This document shows positions 24,029-32,903 of a stretch of DNA of 64,000 nucleotides, piece after piece. Source of the DNA: J095 sp964517605 (GTDB taxonomy: Bacteria > Chloroflexota > Anaerolineae > 4572-78 > J111). Where the stretch lies: contig CAZFCE010000010.1 of the NCBI GenBank assembly GCA_964517605.1, positions 1 through 64,000 of the forward strand, in the 5' to 3' direction. Positions within the stretch are counted from its first letter, which is position 1. Each line of letters starts with the position of its first letter. Both the position numbers and the translations under genes were made by a program. The notes below the pieces were generated by a model, which saw only the letters and a program-made list of their open reading frames with translations, ran no database searches and was not told where the DNA came from.

Positions 24029-25879
24029 ATGGCTTACCAAAATGTTGATGAGGCTGGCCCCACCATGACGGGTGGGCCGCGCCCCGCCGCCCGATTGGTG
24101 GTGGAGTACGGCCCGGGGAGCGGCCAAAGTTTTTTGCTGGATAAATCCAGCCTGATTGTGGGCCGCGCGCCGGAGTGCGATGTGGTGCTGGACGACCCCG
24201 AAGTATCGCGGCGGCACACCCGCTTTTTTTGGCGCAGTTCTCAATTGATGGTTGAGGATTTGGGCAGCGCCAACGGCACGCTGGTGAACGGCGCAATCAT
24301 TACCGGGCCGCGCGTAATTGCCCCGGACGATAAAATTGAGATTGGCTCAGCGGTGTTGGGAACGCAGGGCTTGCCGCGAGTGGCGGCTGCGCCGCCGCCG
24401 CAGCAACGTTCGGCCCGGCCCCAACCCCAACCGGCGACCACTTTTAAGCCCGCCCCGGCTAAAAATAACAACCTGGGGCTGATTTTGGTCATTGGACTGT
24501 TGTTGCTGATTATTTTTGTGGGCTTGCTGGGCGCGGGAGTTTTGTTTTTTAAGAGCTTTCAACAGCAGCAGGCGGCGGCGTTGCCGGCGGTGACGATTGT
24601 CACACCCACCAACGGCATCCAGGCCCCGGTAAACGCGCCGCTGACGGTGCAGGCCACCGCCACCGACGCGCAGGGCGTGGTGCGGATAGAATTGTGGGCC
24701 GATGGTGTGCTGGTTAGTCAGCAAGCCAGCTCTTCAACCAGCGGCGAGTCAATGTTGCTGCTTAACATTCCCTGGACGCCGACCATTCCCGGCAACCACG
24801 TGCTGGAAGTCAGGGCTTACAATGCCGGTGGTCAGCAAAATCAGCCGGCGCTGGTAACAATTAACGCGGTGGCCGCTCCGGCAATTGCCACAACGGCAGC
24901 CACCGCCGCCACGCCGGCAACCTTGCCGCCCACCGTTACGGCATTGCCGCCCACCGGCACGCCGCAGCCGCAGGCCACGGCCACGTTTACGCCCACGCCT
25001 GCGCCCACCACGCCCCCGGAGGCGCAACTCCAAACCTCAACCGGGGTGAACGTGCGCACCGGCCCGGGCACCGGTTATCCGCTGGCGGGGGCGTTGGCCG
25101 GCGGGCAGGTATTAAAACCGTTGGGCCGCAGCCCCGATGGCAACTGGTGGCAGATTATCTACCCGGTTAACAGCGGTTCGGTGGGATGGGTATCCGGCTC
25201 TTACGTGGCTCCCAACGACACGGCGCTCAGCCTGCCGGTGGTGGCTCCGCCGCCGTTGCCGCCCACGGCTACATTTACGCCCCCGCCCACCGCAACCAGT
25301 TCGCCCACGCCTACGCCTACCTCAACGGCGCTGGCTTCCGCCGATATCAGTTTTACGGTGGATAACGCCAACCCCAGCGCCAACGAATGCACCAAGTTGC
25401 GCTGGCGGGTAAAAAACGTAAAAGCCTACTGGGTTGATGGCACTGCCGAGGCCGGCGATGAAGGCTCTAAAAAGGTATGCGATCCGCAGGGAACCACCAC
25501 GCATGTGCTACGGGTGAAAAAGTTGAACGACACCTACAAGGAATACGCGGTGGTGGTAACGGTGGGCGATGGCGGCGTGTCTACGCCGGAACAGGTCTCG
25601 CCGGATAATAACAAAGAATTTAACTACTACCCCCGCGAAGTCACTTTTGTGTGGAGTTCGGTTTCGGCGGCGGATACCGTTACCTACAACATCGAAGTTC
25701 AGTGGTACGGCGGCGATTCGTGGGAAACCTATTTGCGGGTAGAATCGCTCTCCAGCCCAACCTACACCATGGATAATTTTGTGGGAGCCAATCCTGGCCG
25801 CTGGCGGGTGTGGGCCACCAGTTCTTCGGCGGGAGATAGCTCAAAAACCGATTGGCGTTACTTTAGATTTTTACAGTAA
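24029..25879 (+). CDS. FHA-transmembrane-Ig-SH3 protein
   Basis: 616 residues with a good Shine-Dalgarno (GGAGGGAGA). An FHA domain (about 25-115; VGRAPECDVVLDD, SRRHTRFFWR, LGSANGTLVNG) lies in the cytoplasm and should bind phospho-Thr. A membrane helix follows (about 148-172). The outside part holds an Ig-like domain (about 185-285), Thr/Pro-rich linkers, an SH3-type domain (about 335-395; TGVNVRTGPGTGYPL) and a C-terminal region with an Asn-Glu-Cys motif and a fibronectin-like end. It could couple kinase signalling inside to cell-wall binding outside. It precedes the multispanning protein by 36 bases, probably one operon. Confidence 0.85.
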   Translation: MAYQNVDEAGPTMTGGPRPAARLVVEYGPGSGQSFLLDKSSLIVGRAPECDVVLDDPEVSRRHTRFFWRSSQLMVEDLGSANGTLVNGAIITGPRVIAPDDKIEIGSAVLGTQGLPRVAAAPPPQQRSARPQPQPATTFKPAPAKNNNLGLILVIGLLLLIIFVGLLGAGVLFFKSFQQQQAAALPAVTIVTPTNGIQAPVNAPLTVQATATDAQGVVRIELWADGVLVSQQASSSTSGESMLLLNIPWTPTIPGNHVLEVRAYNAGGQQNQPALVTINAVAAPAIATTAATAATPATLPPTVTALPPTGTPQPQATATFTPTPAPTTPPEAQLQTSTGVNVRTGPGTGYPLAGALAGGQVLKPLGRSPDGNWWQIIYPVNSGSVGWVSGSYVAPNDTALSLPVVAPPPLPPTATFTPPPTATSSPTPTPTSTALASADISFTVDNANPSANECTKLRWRVKNVKAYWVDGTAEAGDEGSKKVCDPQGTTTHVLRVKKLNDTYKEYAVVVTVGDGGVSTPEQVSPDNNKEFNYYPREVTFVWSSVSAADTVTYNIEVQWYGGDSWETYLRVESLSSPTYTMDNFVGANPGRWRVWATSSSAGDSSKTDWRYFRFLQ

Positions 25880-25915
25880 CCCGCCAATAACGCCTCAGCG
25901 TTGAGGAGAAACATT

Positions 25916-28120
25916 ATGGCGCAGGAATCTACCCGATTTAGGTTGTTTTACCTGGTGTTGTGGGCCAGCGGCCCGCTGGTTTGGGCGGGGGCGCTGCCGT
26001 GGTTTGTTACTTACTACCTGCGGTTGCCCCCCAGCCGGGAACTGGAAAATCTTACCCAGCCGTTGCCGGCGGCGCTTATCTGGACAACGCTGGTATTTTT
26101 GTTGTACCTGTTCTGGGGAGATCGCTCCGAGCACCATAAAAAATACCTGGTGCCTTTTCAGGGCATCTGGTTGGCTTTTTCGCTGGTAACGTTGCTGGCT
26201 ATGTTCAACGTTTATACCGCTTACCAAACGGTGCAGGATCGCCTGGAGGCAACCGCCGGCAATAAAAGCCTGATGGCGCAAACCGTAAAGCAGCTAAAAA
26301 ATTCAACCACAAGTTTGCTGGCTCCCGCCTCTACCGTGGATTGCGCCACCTATCAATATCAGGTTAATAATGCTCACCGTCAGGCTCAGGCGGCGCAACG
26401 CCAAATGAGCCTGGCGATTGATTACGAACACCGCGATTTTACCGAATCGCCGCAGATTACCGGCATGGTGGTTACAACCATCACCATTGCCAGCAAATTA
26501 AGGCCGCTGCTCCAAATTCAGGATGTGCTAACCGAAACTACTCTGGCGCTGGGCCAAATTTCAACCACGTTACGCGCCGTTTGCACCGATACGGTGGGCA
26601 GCATGTTTGGCCAAATTGAAGGGCAGGTGGGCGACGCGCAGCAAATGGCCGGCCTCGCCGCCGATTCGGTGCAGATTTTGCCGTTTCATGGCAATCCGCT
26701 GTTTCTCTGGCTGGGCACTTTAAATACCGTCTTCATTTTGTTTCCGTGGGGCTTGCTGCTGCTGTTCATTTACCGCAAACGCGATAACCGGGCCAAACAA
26801 ATTTACGATGATTTGGTGCGGCTGGACCCCGCCCGCGAGTTGTTAAACCGGGTGCTCTGGAAAGAAACTGCGGGCGTTCAGGCGGTTAACGCGCAGGATG
26901 AAGAAAAACAGGCCATTGACCGGCTGGCCAATCAAACTTTTAGCAATTTTGAGTACGTGCTCAACCTGCTGTTTCTCAGTTTGCTGATTGTGGTGGGCTG
27001 GTATTTTATTTTTTACCCCGAAGCCAGTCTCAATTTAACCCAACTGGTGCGGCAGGGCGGCGGCGTGCGCGAACTCACCCTGAAAATAGTTGAAAGCCTC
27101 ACCCCGCTGACAATGGGCTTTGCCGGCGCTTACTTTTTTGCCATTCAAATGCTGGTGCGGCGCTACCTTGCCAACGATTTGTACCCCTCGGCTTACCTGC
27201 AAGCTTCGCTGCGCCTGCTGATGATTTTTATTTTGAGCCTGGCGTTGAGCCTGCTGCCTTTTTCAAAAATCACCGATACCGCCGCCGCTTCGGCGCAAAC
27301 CGGGGCCGCCACGGCCACTCCTACTGCCGTTGCCACCCCTGCCACCACCTCGCCCGCCGATTTGGCCGTGTCTACCGGCCTGGTTTCTGCTACGGTTTGG
27401 GAAGGCTTACAGGCAGTGGGAACCGCCGCCAAAAACGGGGTAGACAGCTTGGTGTTGTTGATGGCTTTTGTGGTGGGCATTTTTCCCAATTGGGGAGTGC
27501 GTTATATTGTCAGTTGGGTTAGCCGCCGGCTTGATAGCGAAAACCCCGAAAACGTTGAGGACGTGCCGCTAAACCGGCTGGATGGAGTTAGCATCTGGAC
27601 GGAAGAGCGGCTGGCCCAACGCGGAATTGACAACGTGCAGAGTATGGCCACCACCTCGATTGAGCGGCTGGTGGTGGGCACACCGTTCCCCACCGCCCAA
27701 ATTGTGGATTGGATTGACCAGGCAATTTTGTGCAGCCACGCCGGCCACCGCGACGACGAATGGTTTGGCGCTTTTCGGGCGACGGGCATTCGCACCGCCT
27801 CGGACTTGCTCGATGCCTCGGTTAAGGGCTGGGCGGGCGCAACCCTGCAAACCCGCGATGACTTTGAGCCGGAAAACAGCAGCCTGGAGCAGATTGTGTC
27901 CGCGGTGAACGCGGCGCGGGGTTTACCCGTTGCCGCAACGCCGGCGACGGCGGGGAGCGCCCAACCCATCACCCTTGCCATTTTAAAGGTAATCTGCGAG
28001 GCCATCTGGCCCGACCCCAACATCAAATACATCATTAACTATTACCACCCCGACATCTGCCAGTCGCCGGCCCGGCAGGAAAAACCTGAGCTGTCTCCTA
28101 ATCCACCCGACCTTGTTTAA
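25916..28120 (+). CDS. Uncharacterised multispanning membrane protein with C-terminal soluble domain
   Basis: The ATG at 25916 follows GAGGAGAAACATT and gives 734 residues. Two or three membrane helices lie in the first 105 residues, followed by a long extracytoplasmic or coiled segment (about 110-260), then helices near 265-290, 345-370, 400-420 and 435-455, a Thr/Ala-rich linker, and another helix near 510-530. The last 190 residues are soluble and begin LNRLDGVSIWTEERLAQRG, with IVDWIDQAIL later, reminiscent of a helix-hairpin-helix-like module seen in other unnamed proteins. No enzymatic motif was found. It is coupled to the FHA-SH3 gene. Function unknown. Confidence 0.8.
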   Translation: MAQESTRFRLFYLVLWASGPLVWAGALPWFVTYYLRLPPSRELENLTQPLPAALIWTTLVFLLYLFWGDRSEHHKKYLVPFQGIWLAFSLVTLLAMFNVYTAYQTVQDRLEATAGNKSLMAQTVKQLKNSTTSLLAPASTVDCATYQYQVNNAHRQAQAAQRQMSLAIDYEHRDFTESPQITGMVVTTITIASKLRPLLQIQDVLTETTLALGQISTTLRAVCTDTVGSMFGQIEGQVGDAQQMAGLAADSVQILPFHGNPLFLWLGTLNTVFILFPWGLLLLFIYRKRDNRAKQIYDDLVRLDPARELLNRVLWKETAGVQAVNAQDEEKQAIDRLANQTFSNFEYVLNLLFLSLLIVVGWYFIFYPEASLNLTQLVRQGGGVRELTLKIVESLTPLTMGFAGAYFFAIQMLVRRYLANDLYPSAYLQASLRLLMIFILSLALSLLPFSKITDTAAASAQTGAATATPTAVATPATTSPADLAVSTGLVSATVWEGLQAVGTAAKNGVDSLVLLMAFVVGIFPNWGVRYIVSWVSRRLDSENPENVEDVPLNRLDGVSIWTEERLAQRGIDNVQSMATTSIERLVVGTPFPTAQIVDWIDQAILCSHAGHRDDEWFGAFRATGIRTASDLLDASVKGWAGATLQTRDDFEPENSSLEQIVSAVNAARGLPVAATPATAGSAQPITLAILKVICEAIWPDPNIKYIINYYHPDICQSPARQEKPELSPNPPDLV

Positions 28121-28171
28121 CTCGGAGGCCCGCTGAAACCATTCTAGACCGTATTTGTAATCCGGCTGCCG

Positions 28172-28255
28172 GACAGTTTTTAACGCGAATGGCGCGAAAT
28201 TTGTGCTATTTGGCCTAATTTGGGTTATCCGCGTTAAAAATTTGCAATTTCAGAC
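28172..28255. repeat. Dispersed inverted-repeat element, copy 3
   Basis: It starts GACAGTTTTTAACGCGAATG and ends CCGCGTTAAAAATTTGC then AATTTCAGAC, matching both ends of the copy at 22776 while the centre differs. It sits in the 280-bp gap after the multispanning protein gene. Confidence 0.65.
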
Positions 28256-28400
28256 TCAATGTGAAGAAGCGGGGATATCGTTAACGCCGATTTTGAACAA
28301 AAACAACGGGTTTTGGAAATATCAGACGTTAAAGGTACACTTGAGTTGAAAATGGGGAGAAAATCCTCTACCTAAGAATACCTGGAACAGAAAGGACTTT

Positions 28401-29381
28401 ATGGTTATGGATTACCGAAAAGTTGGCAAATATGGCATTAAAATCAGCGAGTTTTCTTTGGGCGCGTGGGTTACTTATGGCGGCCAGGTTGGCGAAGATG
28501 GCGCGCTGGAATGCATGAAAGCCGCCTGTGATTACGGCGTAAACTTTTTTGATAACGCCGATATTTACTCCATGGGCCAGGGCGAAATTGTAATGGGCAA
28601 CGTTATCCGTAAACTGGGCCTTAAACGCACCGATTTGGTGATTTCCAGCAAAGTGTTCTGGCCCTTTGGCCCCGGCCCCAACGACCGCGGCCTGTCGCGC
28701 AAGCATATTATGGAAGCCGTGCACGGTTCGCTCAAGCGGCTTGAGACCGATTACCTGGACTTTTACTTTTGCCACCGCTACGACCCCGAAGTGGAAGTGG
28801 AAGAAGTTGTCCGGGCAATGGATGATTTGGTGCATCAGGGCAAAGTGCTCTATTGGGGCACCAGCGAATGGCGCGGCCACCAGATTGCCGACGCCGTGGG
28901 CGTGGCCCGGCAGTGGGGCCTCAACCCGCCCGCCATCGAGCAGCCGCATTACAACATGTTCACCCGCCAGATTGTTGAAACGGAATTAACGGATGCCGCC
29001 CACCACCACGGCGTGGGGTTGGTGGTGTGGAGTCCGCTGGCCAGTGGCGTGCTCACCGGCAAATACAACGCGGGCATCCCGGAGGGCAGCCGCCTGTCTG
29101 ACCCCAACTACGAATGGCTGCGCGGCGTTGTTACTCAGGAACGGATTGCCAAAGTGCGCCAACTCACCGAAGTAGCCGGCGATTTGGGCTGCTCTGTGGC
29201 GCAGTTGGCGTTGGTGTGGCTGTTGCGCCGGCCCGAAATCAGCAGCGTTATCACCGGGGCCAGCCGGGCCGAACAGGTTCACGAAAATATGAAGGCACTG
29301 CAATTTAAAGACAAGCTCACCCCCGATGTGCTGGCGCGTATCGAAGAAATTTTAGCCAACAACCCTAACGCGGCGCAATGA
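28401..29381 (+). CDS. Aldo/keto reductase, KCNAB/YghZ-like
   Basis: 326 residues, preceded by AAAGGACTTT. A TIM-barrel NADPH-dependent oxidoreductase. The catalytic tetrad is visible: D and Y in FDNADIYSMG, K in VISSKVFW and H in YFCHRYD. The start MDYRKVGKYGIKISEFSLGAW and the C-terminal WLLRRPEISSVITGASRAEQV are typical of the voltage-gated potassium channel beta-subunit-like branch. The substrate is unknown. Its stop overlaps the ATG of the next gene (ATGA). Confidence 0.93.
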   Translation: MVMDYRKVGKYGIKISEFSLGAWVTYGGQVGEDGALECMKAACDYGVNFFDNADIYSMGQGEIVMGNVIRKLGLKRTDLVISSKVFWPFGPGPNDRGLSRKHIMEAVHGSLKRLETDYLDFYFCHRYDPEVEVEEVVRAMDDLVHQGKVLYWGTSEWRGHQIADAVGVARQWGLNPPAIEQPHYNMFTRQIVETELTDAAHHHGVGLVVWSPLASGVLTGKYNAGIPEGSRLSDPNYEWLRGVVTQERIAKVRQLTEVAGDLGCSVAQLALVWLLRRPEISSVITGASRAEQVHENMKALQFKDKLTPDVLARIEEILANNPNAAQ

Positions 29382-29719
29382 TTCCGGCTCAAAAACACCC
29401 TACCAATATTGAAGTTGATATCAAACAGAGCGAATTGCGTATTACCTGGGCCGATGGCCTGACCATGCACTATCCCTTTATCTACCTGCGCAAAATTTGC
29501 CCCTGCGCCACCTGCGAGGAGCAGCGTGCCAATGATGATCCCCTGCGCGTTTTGCAACCGGCAGAACTGGCCATCAGCGCCGCGCTTGAGGCCGATCACC
29601 CCGCCGAGTTGGTGGGCAACTACGCCCTTCAATTTTTCTGGGATGATGGCCACCGCACCGGCATCTACACGTTTGAGTTTCTCCGCCGGGCCACCCCCGG
29701 GCCGATTAGTCTGGCTTGA
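29378..29719 (+). CDS. DUF971 protein (gamma-butyrobetaine hydroxylase-like N-terminal domain)
   Basis: 113 residues; the start overlaps the aldo/keto reductase stop in ATGA, so translation is coupled. The pattern LRITWADGLTMHYPFIYLRKICPCATCEE with the CPCATC cysteines is the DUF971 signature, and the end (FFWDDGHRTGIYTFEFLR) completes the domain. These small proteins are proposed to bind metal or assist Fe-S proteins such as Mrp/ApbC. The role here is unknown. Confidence 0.9.
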   Translation: MIPAQKHPTNIEVDIKQSELRITWADGLTMHYPFIYLRKICPCATCEEQRANDDPLRVLQPAELAISAALEADHPAELVGNYALQFFWDDGHRTGIYTFEFLRRATPGPISLA

Positions 29720-29736
29720 GTAGCAAAGTAAATCCG

Positions 29737-29773
29737 GCGTGGTTTTGAACAGGTTTGTTGTTCAAAACCACGC
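29737..29773. terminator. Long perfect hairpin after the DUF971 gene
   Basis: GCGTGGTTTTGAACA and TGTTCAAAACCACGC form a perfect 15-bp stem with a 7-nt loop. No U-run follows immediately, so termination is probable rather than certain. Confidence 0.6.
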
Positions 29774-29812
29774 TGGAAAATCCTTTATTCCCGTAATTTA
29801 CATAAAATTATC

Positions 29813-29841
29813 TTGCAATCCTGGCGGTTTTACTTTACAAT
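29813..29841 (+). promoter_or_regulatory. Promoter of a probably leaderless deacetylase mRNA
   Basis: TTGCAA at 29813-29818, a 17-bp spacer, and TACAAT at 29836-29841. The GTG start codon begins 7 nt after the -10 box, exactly where transcription should start, and no Shine-Dalgarno is present. Confidence 0.7.
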
Positions 29842-29847
29842 AACACC

Positions 29848-30990
29848 GTGAAAATGTTCCCGATCAAATCGCTGACCCAATTATCCAAACTGGAAGTTGC
29901 GCTGGTGGCACTGGTGGTTTTATTGGCTGGCGCTTTGGTTGTGCTCACCGGCTACCTGCTTTGGGTAGATGCCGCCGCCCCGTCGCAATCTGCCGTGCTC
30001 CCGCCCAAATCCCGAATTATTTTTGTTACCGCCACGCCCCAGTCCCAAACCCAGATCAAACTCCAAAAAACGCCGGCTATTGCCCAAAACAGTAGCCTTG
30101 CCACGCCCACGCCCGGCGCTTATTTTGCCGGAGCCAACGAGCTGGGCAAAGTAATGGTGCTGGAATACCACCGCGTTGCCTCGCCGGAAACGCGCTACCA
30201 GCGCAGCCCCGATAACTTTCGCAAAGACATCCAGCGGTTGATTGACCACAACTACTACCCGGTTAATTTTATTGATTTGGTCAACGGTTTAAAGGATGTT
30301 CCCGCCGGTAAAAAGCCCATTGTCATCACTTTTGATGATTCCGATATGAGCCAGTTTTATGTGCTGGATGACCGCACCGTTGATGCCGACTGCGGGCTGG
30401 GCATTTTGCTCAACTTTCACGCCGCCTATAAAAACGATTGGCCGCTTCGCGCCACCTTTTTTGTGCTGGGCGACGACTCTAATAATTACAATAAAATTTT
30501 TGGCCAATCGGAATGGGCGCAGCAAAAATTGCAGGTGCTGGCCGAGTTGGGCATGGAAATTGGCAGCCACACCGTTAGCCACGTTGACCTGTCGCAGGTA
30601 ACGGCGGAGCGGATTGAGTGGGAACTGGCCGTTAGCCAGCACGTCATCAAATCGCTGGTGCCCGGTTACAAGGTGCAGTCGCTTAGCGTGCCTTACGGCG
30701 GTTTTCCGTGGACGTATGATTTTCTCAAAGCGGGGAATTGGGGCGATTACACGTACACTTACGCGGCCAACGTGGCCGCCTGGGGCGGGCCGTCGCCCTC
30801 GCCGTACAGCCCGGAGTTTGATGCCTACCACGTAAGCCGGATTGAAATCACCGACGTGTGGGCCGATCACTGGTTTTCTTATTTTGAGCAAAACCCGCAG
30901 GAATACTACACTTCTGATGGCGACCCCAACCGGCTGACCTACCCCAAGCCGGAACAACTGCAAATCGCCGCAGAAAACTCAGCCAAATAA
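29848..30990 (+). CDS. Polysaccharide deacetylase-family protein
   Basis: 380 residues from the GTG at 29848; an in-frame ATG at 29854 is the alternative. One N-terminal membrane helix (about 12-37) and a Pro/Thr-rich linker place the domain outside. The NodB-like core has MVLEYHRV, VITFDDSDMSQFYVLDD (metal-binding Asp) and GSHTVSHVDLSQV (HxxxH). The spacing between motifs is longer than in typical chitin deacetylases. It probably acts on peptidoglycan or exopolysaccharide. A promoter with leaderless geometry lies directly upstream. Confidence 0.85.
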   Translation: MKMFPIKSLTQLSKLEVALVALVVLLAGALVVLTGYLLWVDAAAPSQSAVLPPKSRIIFVTATPQSQTQIKLQKTPAIAQNSSLATPTPGAYFAGANELGKVMVLEYHRVASPETRYQRSPDNFRKDIQRLIDHNYYPVNFIDLVNGLKDVPAGKKPIVITFDDSDMSQFYVLDDRTVDADCGLGILLNFHAAYKNDWPLRATFFVLGDDSNNYNKIFGQSEWAQQKLQVLAELGMEIGSHTVSHVDLSQVTAERIEWELAVSQHVIKSLVPGYKVQSLSVPYGGFPWTYDFLKAGNWGDYTYTYAANVAAWGGPSPSPYSPEFDAYHVSRIEITDVWADHWFSYFEQNPQEYYTSDGDPNRLTYPKPEQLQIAAENSAK

Positions 30991-30995
30991 AAATT

Positions 30996-32903
30996 TTAGC
31001 GCAAAACGCGGGCATCGCCTACCCGTTTGGTAATCCGCTGCTCGTCGGTGTATTCCAGCAGGGCCAGCGCGTATTTGCGGCTGGTGTTAAACTGATCGCG
31101 CACCTCGGCCACCGTCACCGAGTTGTGTTGCGGCAGGTAAGCCCGCAGCCAGACTAAAAATTGCCGGTAGGTTTCGGCCAGTAGCAGCACTTCATCAGAC
31201 AGGCGCACCAACTGCCCGCCCTCGGTGAGCGCCTGCAACACATCCGCTCCCAACTCGGCGGCCACCTCTTTGGGCAGCGGCGTGTTGAACGGCTCGCGCC
31301 TGAACCGGGCCAGCAGTTTGTCAATGGCTGCCTGCTGCGCCGGGCTAAAATTAACCGCGTGACTTGCCAGCCGCACGCCGGTTTCGGTGGCCGCCAGCGA
31401 CCCTTCGGCCTCGCCGCGTTGCACCGCCTCGTTGAACAATCTTGTTTCCAGATTGAGCCGGCTTTTTAGCTCGCCGCGCGGCATTACCGCCCGCAACGGA
31501 AATTTGGCGTGATAATCGGCCAGCGCCGTTTGCGCCTGGCTTAACAGCGCCGCCCAGCCCGCCCGCGATGCCACCAACTCTTTGGCCGCCGTCAAATCGC
31601 GCCCGGCCAAATCTTCGGCTTCAACCAGCGAGAACACTTCGCCGCTTTGCAGCAGTTGCGCCAGCGCCGCCGCTGCCACCGCATCGGGCAGGCGGCTATC
31701 GGCCAGCAACGTTTTGGCCGGCAGCGGGCCGCGCCGGTCAAGCTCGGCCAGCAGCCAATCGGTGGGCGTGCCGGCCAGCAGCGTTTCCAGCCGGCTGATT
31801 AACTCCGGGCGAAACCGGCGATGCCGCCGCCGGGGCAGCGGGTCAACCACCACCCCGCCGCCAATGGTTTGCGATGGCGACGGCTGGCGGATAATAAAGT
31901 GATCGCCTTTGGCCACGGCAATGCGCTCGGCCAGCCGCAACTGCACCCAGCCCACCTGCCCCGGCTCAAGTTCGCGCGCGCCCAACAGCCGCGCAAAGCC
32001 GGCCACTTCAGCCGCGCCGGTAAACAGCTCAACCGGCTGGTTGTGGCGCAACGGTTTGGGCAAATCGGCCAGCAGCCGCACCTGCACATCAATTAATTGG
32101 GATGGCTCCAGCCAGCCGGGGATGGTCACAACGTTGCCGCGCCGCAGGTCATCGGTGGCCAGCCCGGCCAAATTGATGGCCACGCGCGCGCCGGGCGGCG
32201 CAACCGTAACGCTTTTTTTGTGCGATTGCAGCCCGCGAATGCGGCTTTTAAGGCCCTGCGGCAAAATTTCTACCTCTTGCCCCACAGTCAGTTCGCCATC
32301 AAGCAGCGTGCCGGTAACAACCGTGCCAAAACCGCTAATGGAAAACACCCGGTCAATGGGCAGCCGGGGGCGGCCCCGGTTGGCGCGGGGCGGCGCGGTG
32401 GCCAGCAGTTGATCCAGCGCGGCCAGTAACGCGGGCAAACCATCGCCGCGCACCGCCGAAACCGGAATCATCGGCGCGTGTTCCAGCACGGTGCCGGTCA
32501 GCGTTTCGGCCACATCGGCCTGCACCAATTCCAGCCAGTCGGTGTCGGCCACCATGTCCGTTTTGGTAATCACCACCAGCCCGCGCGGCACTTCCAGCAA
32601 ATCCAGAATGGCCAGATGCTCACGGGTTTGGGGCATCACGCCTTCGTCGGCGGCAATCACCAGCAGCGCCGCGTCCAGGCCACCCACCCCGGCCAGCATA
32701 TTTTTGATAAAATCCTGGTGGCCGGGCACATCCACCACCCCCACCGGCTCGCCGGAAGGCAGCGTAAGCCAGGCAAAGCCCAGGTCAATGGTCATTTCCC
32801 GCTGCTGCTCTTCTTTAAGGCGGTCGGGGTTAATGCCGGTGAGCGCCTTAACCAGGGTTGATTTGCCGTGGTCAACATGGCCGGCGGTGCCGATAACGCG
32901 CAT
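30996..32903 (-). CDS. selB: Selenocysteine-specific elongation factor SelB
   Basis: 635 residues. The start MRVIGTAGHVDHGKSTLVKALTGINPDRLKEEQ is diagnostic of SelB, with the G1 loop GHVDHGKS at 8-15, G3 DVPGHQDF and G4 ITKTD. Elongation-factor domains II and III follow, then C-terminal winged helices that bind the SECIS hairpin (the end NTSRKYALALLEYTDEQRITKRVGDARVL is typical). It brings Sec-tRNA to UGA codons, so the host should make selenoproteins; selA, selD, selC and a selenoprotein were not seen here. Its start directly abuts the stop of the coiled-coil gene. Confidence 0.96.
   Translation of the reverse strand: MRVIGTAGHVDHGKSTLVKALTGINPDRLKEEQQREMTIDLGFAWLTLPSGEPVGVVDVPGHQDFIKNMLAGVGGLDAALLVIAADEGVMPQTREHLAILDLLEVPRGLVVITKTDMVADTDWLELVQADVAETLTGTVLEHAPMIPVSAVRGDGLPALLAALDQLLATAPPRANRGRPRLPIDRVFSISGFGTVVTGTLLDGELTVGQEVEILPQGLKSRIRGLQSHKKSVTVAPPGARVAINLAGLATDDLRRGNVVTIPGWLEPSQLIDVQVRLLADLPKPLRHNQPVELFTGAAEVAGFARLLGARELEPGQVGWVQLRLAERIAVAKGDHFIIRQPSPSQTIGGGVVVDPLPRRRHRRFRPELISRLETLLAGTPTDWLLAELDRRGPLPAKTLLADSRLPDAVAAAALAQLLQSGEVFSLVEAEDLAGRDLTAAKELVASRAGWAALLSQAQTALADYHAKFPLRAVMPRGELKSRLNLETRLFNEAVQRGEAEGSLAATETGVRLASHAVNFSPAQQAAIDKLLARFRREPFNTPLPKEVAAELGADVLQALTEGGQLVRLSDEVLLLAETYRQFLVWLRAYLPQHNSVTVAEVRDQFNTSRKYALALLEYTDEQRITKRVGDARVLR

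Noticed and set aside
29305..29653. Minus-strand ORF over the DUF971 gene
   Set aside because: Antisense to a clear conserved domain; a shadow of GC-rich codon bias.
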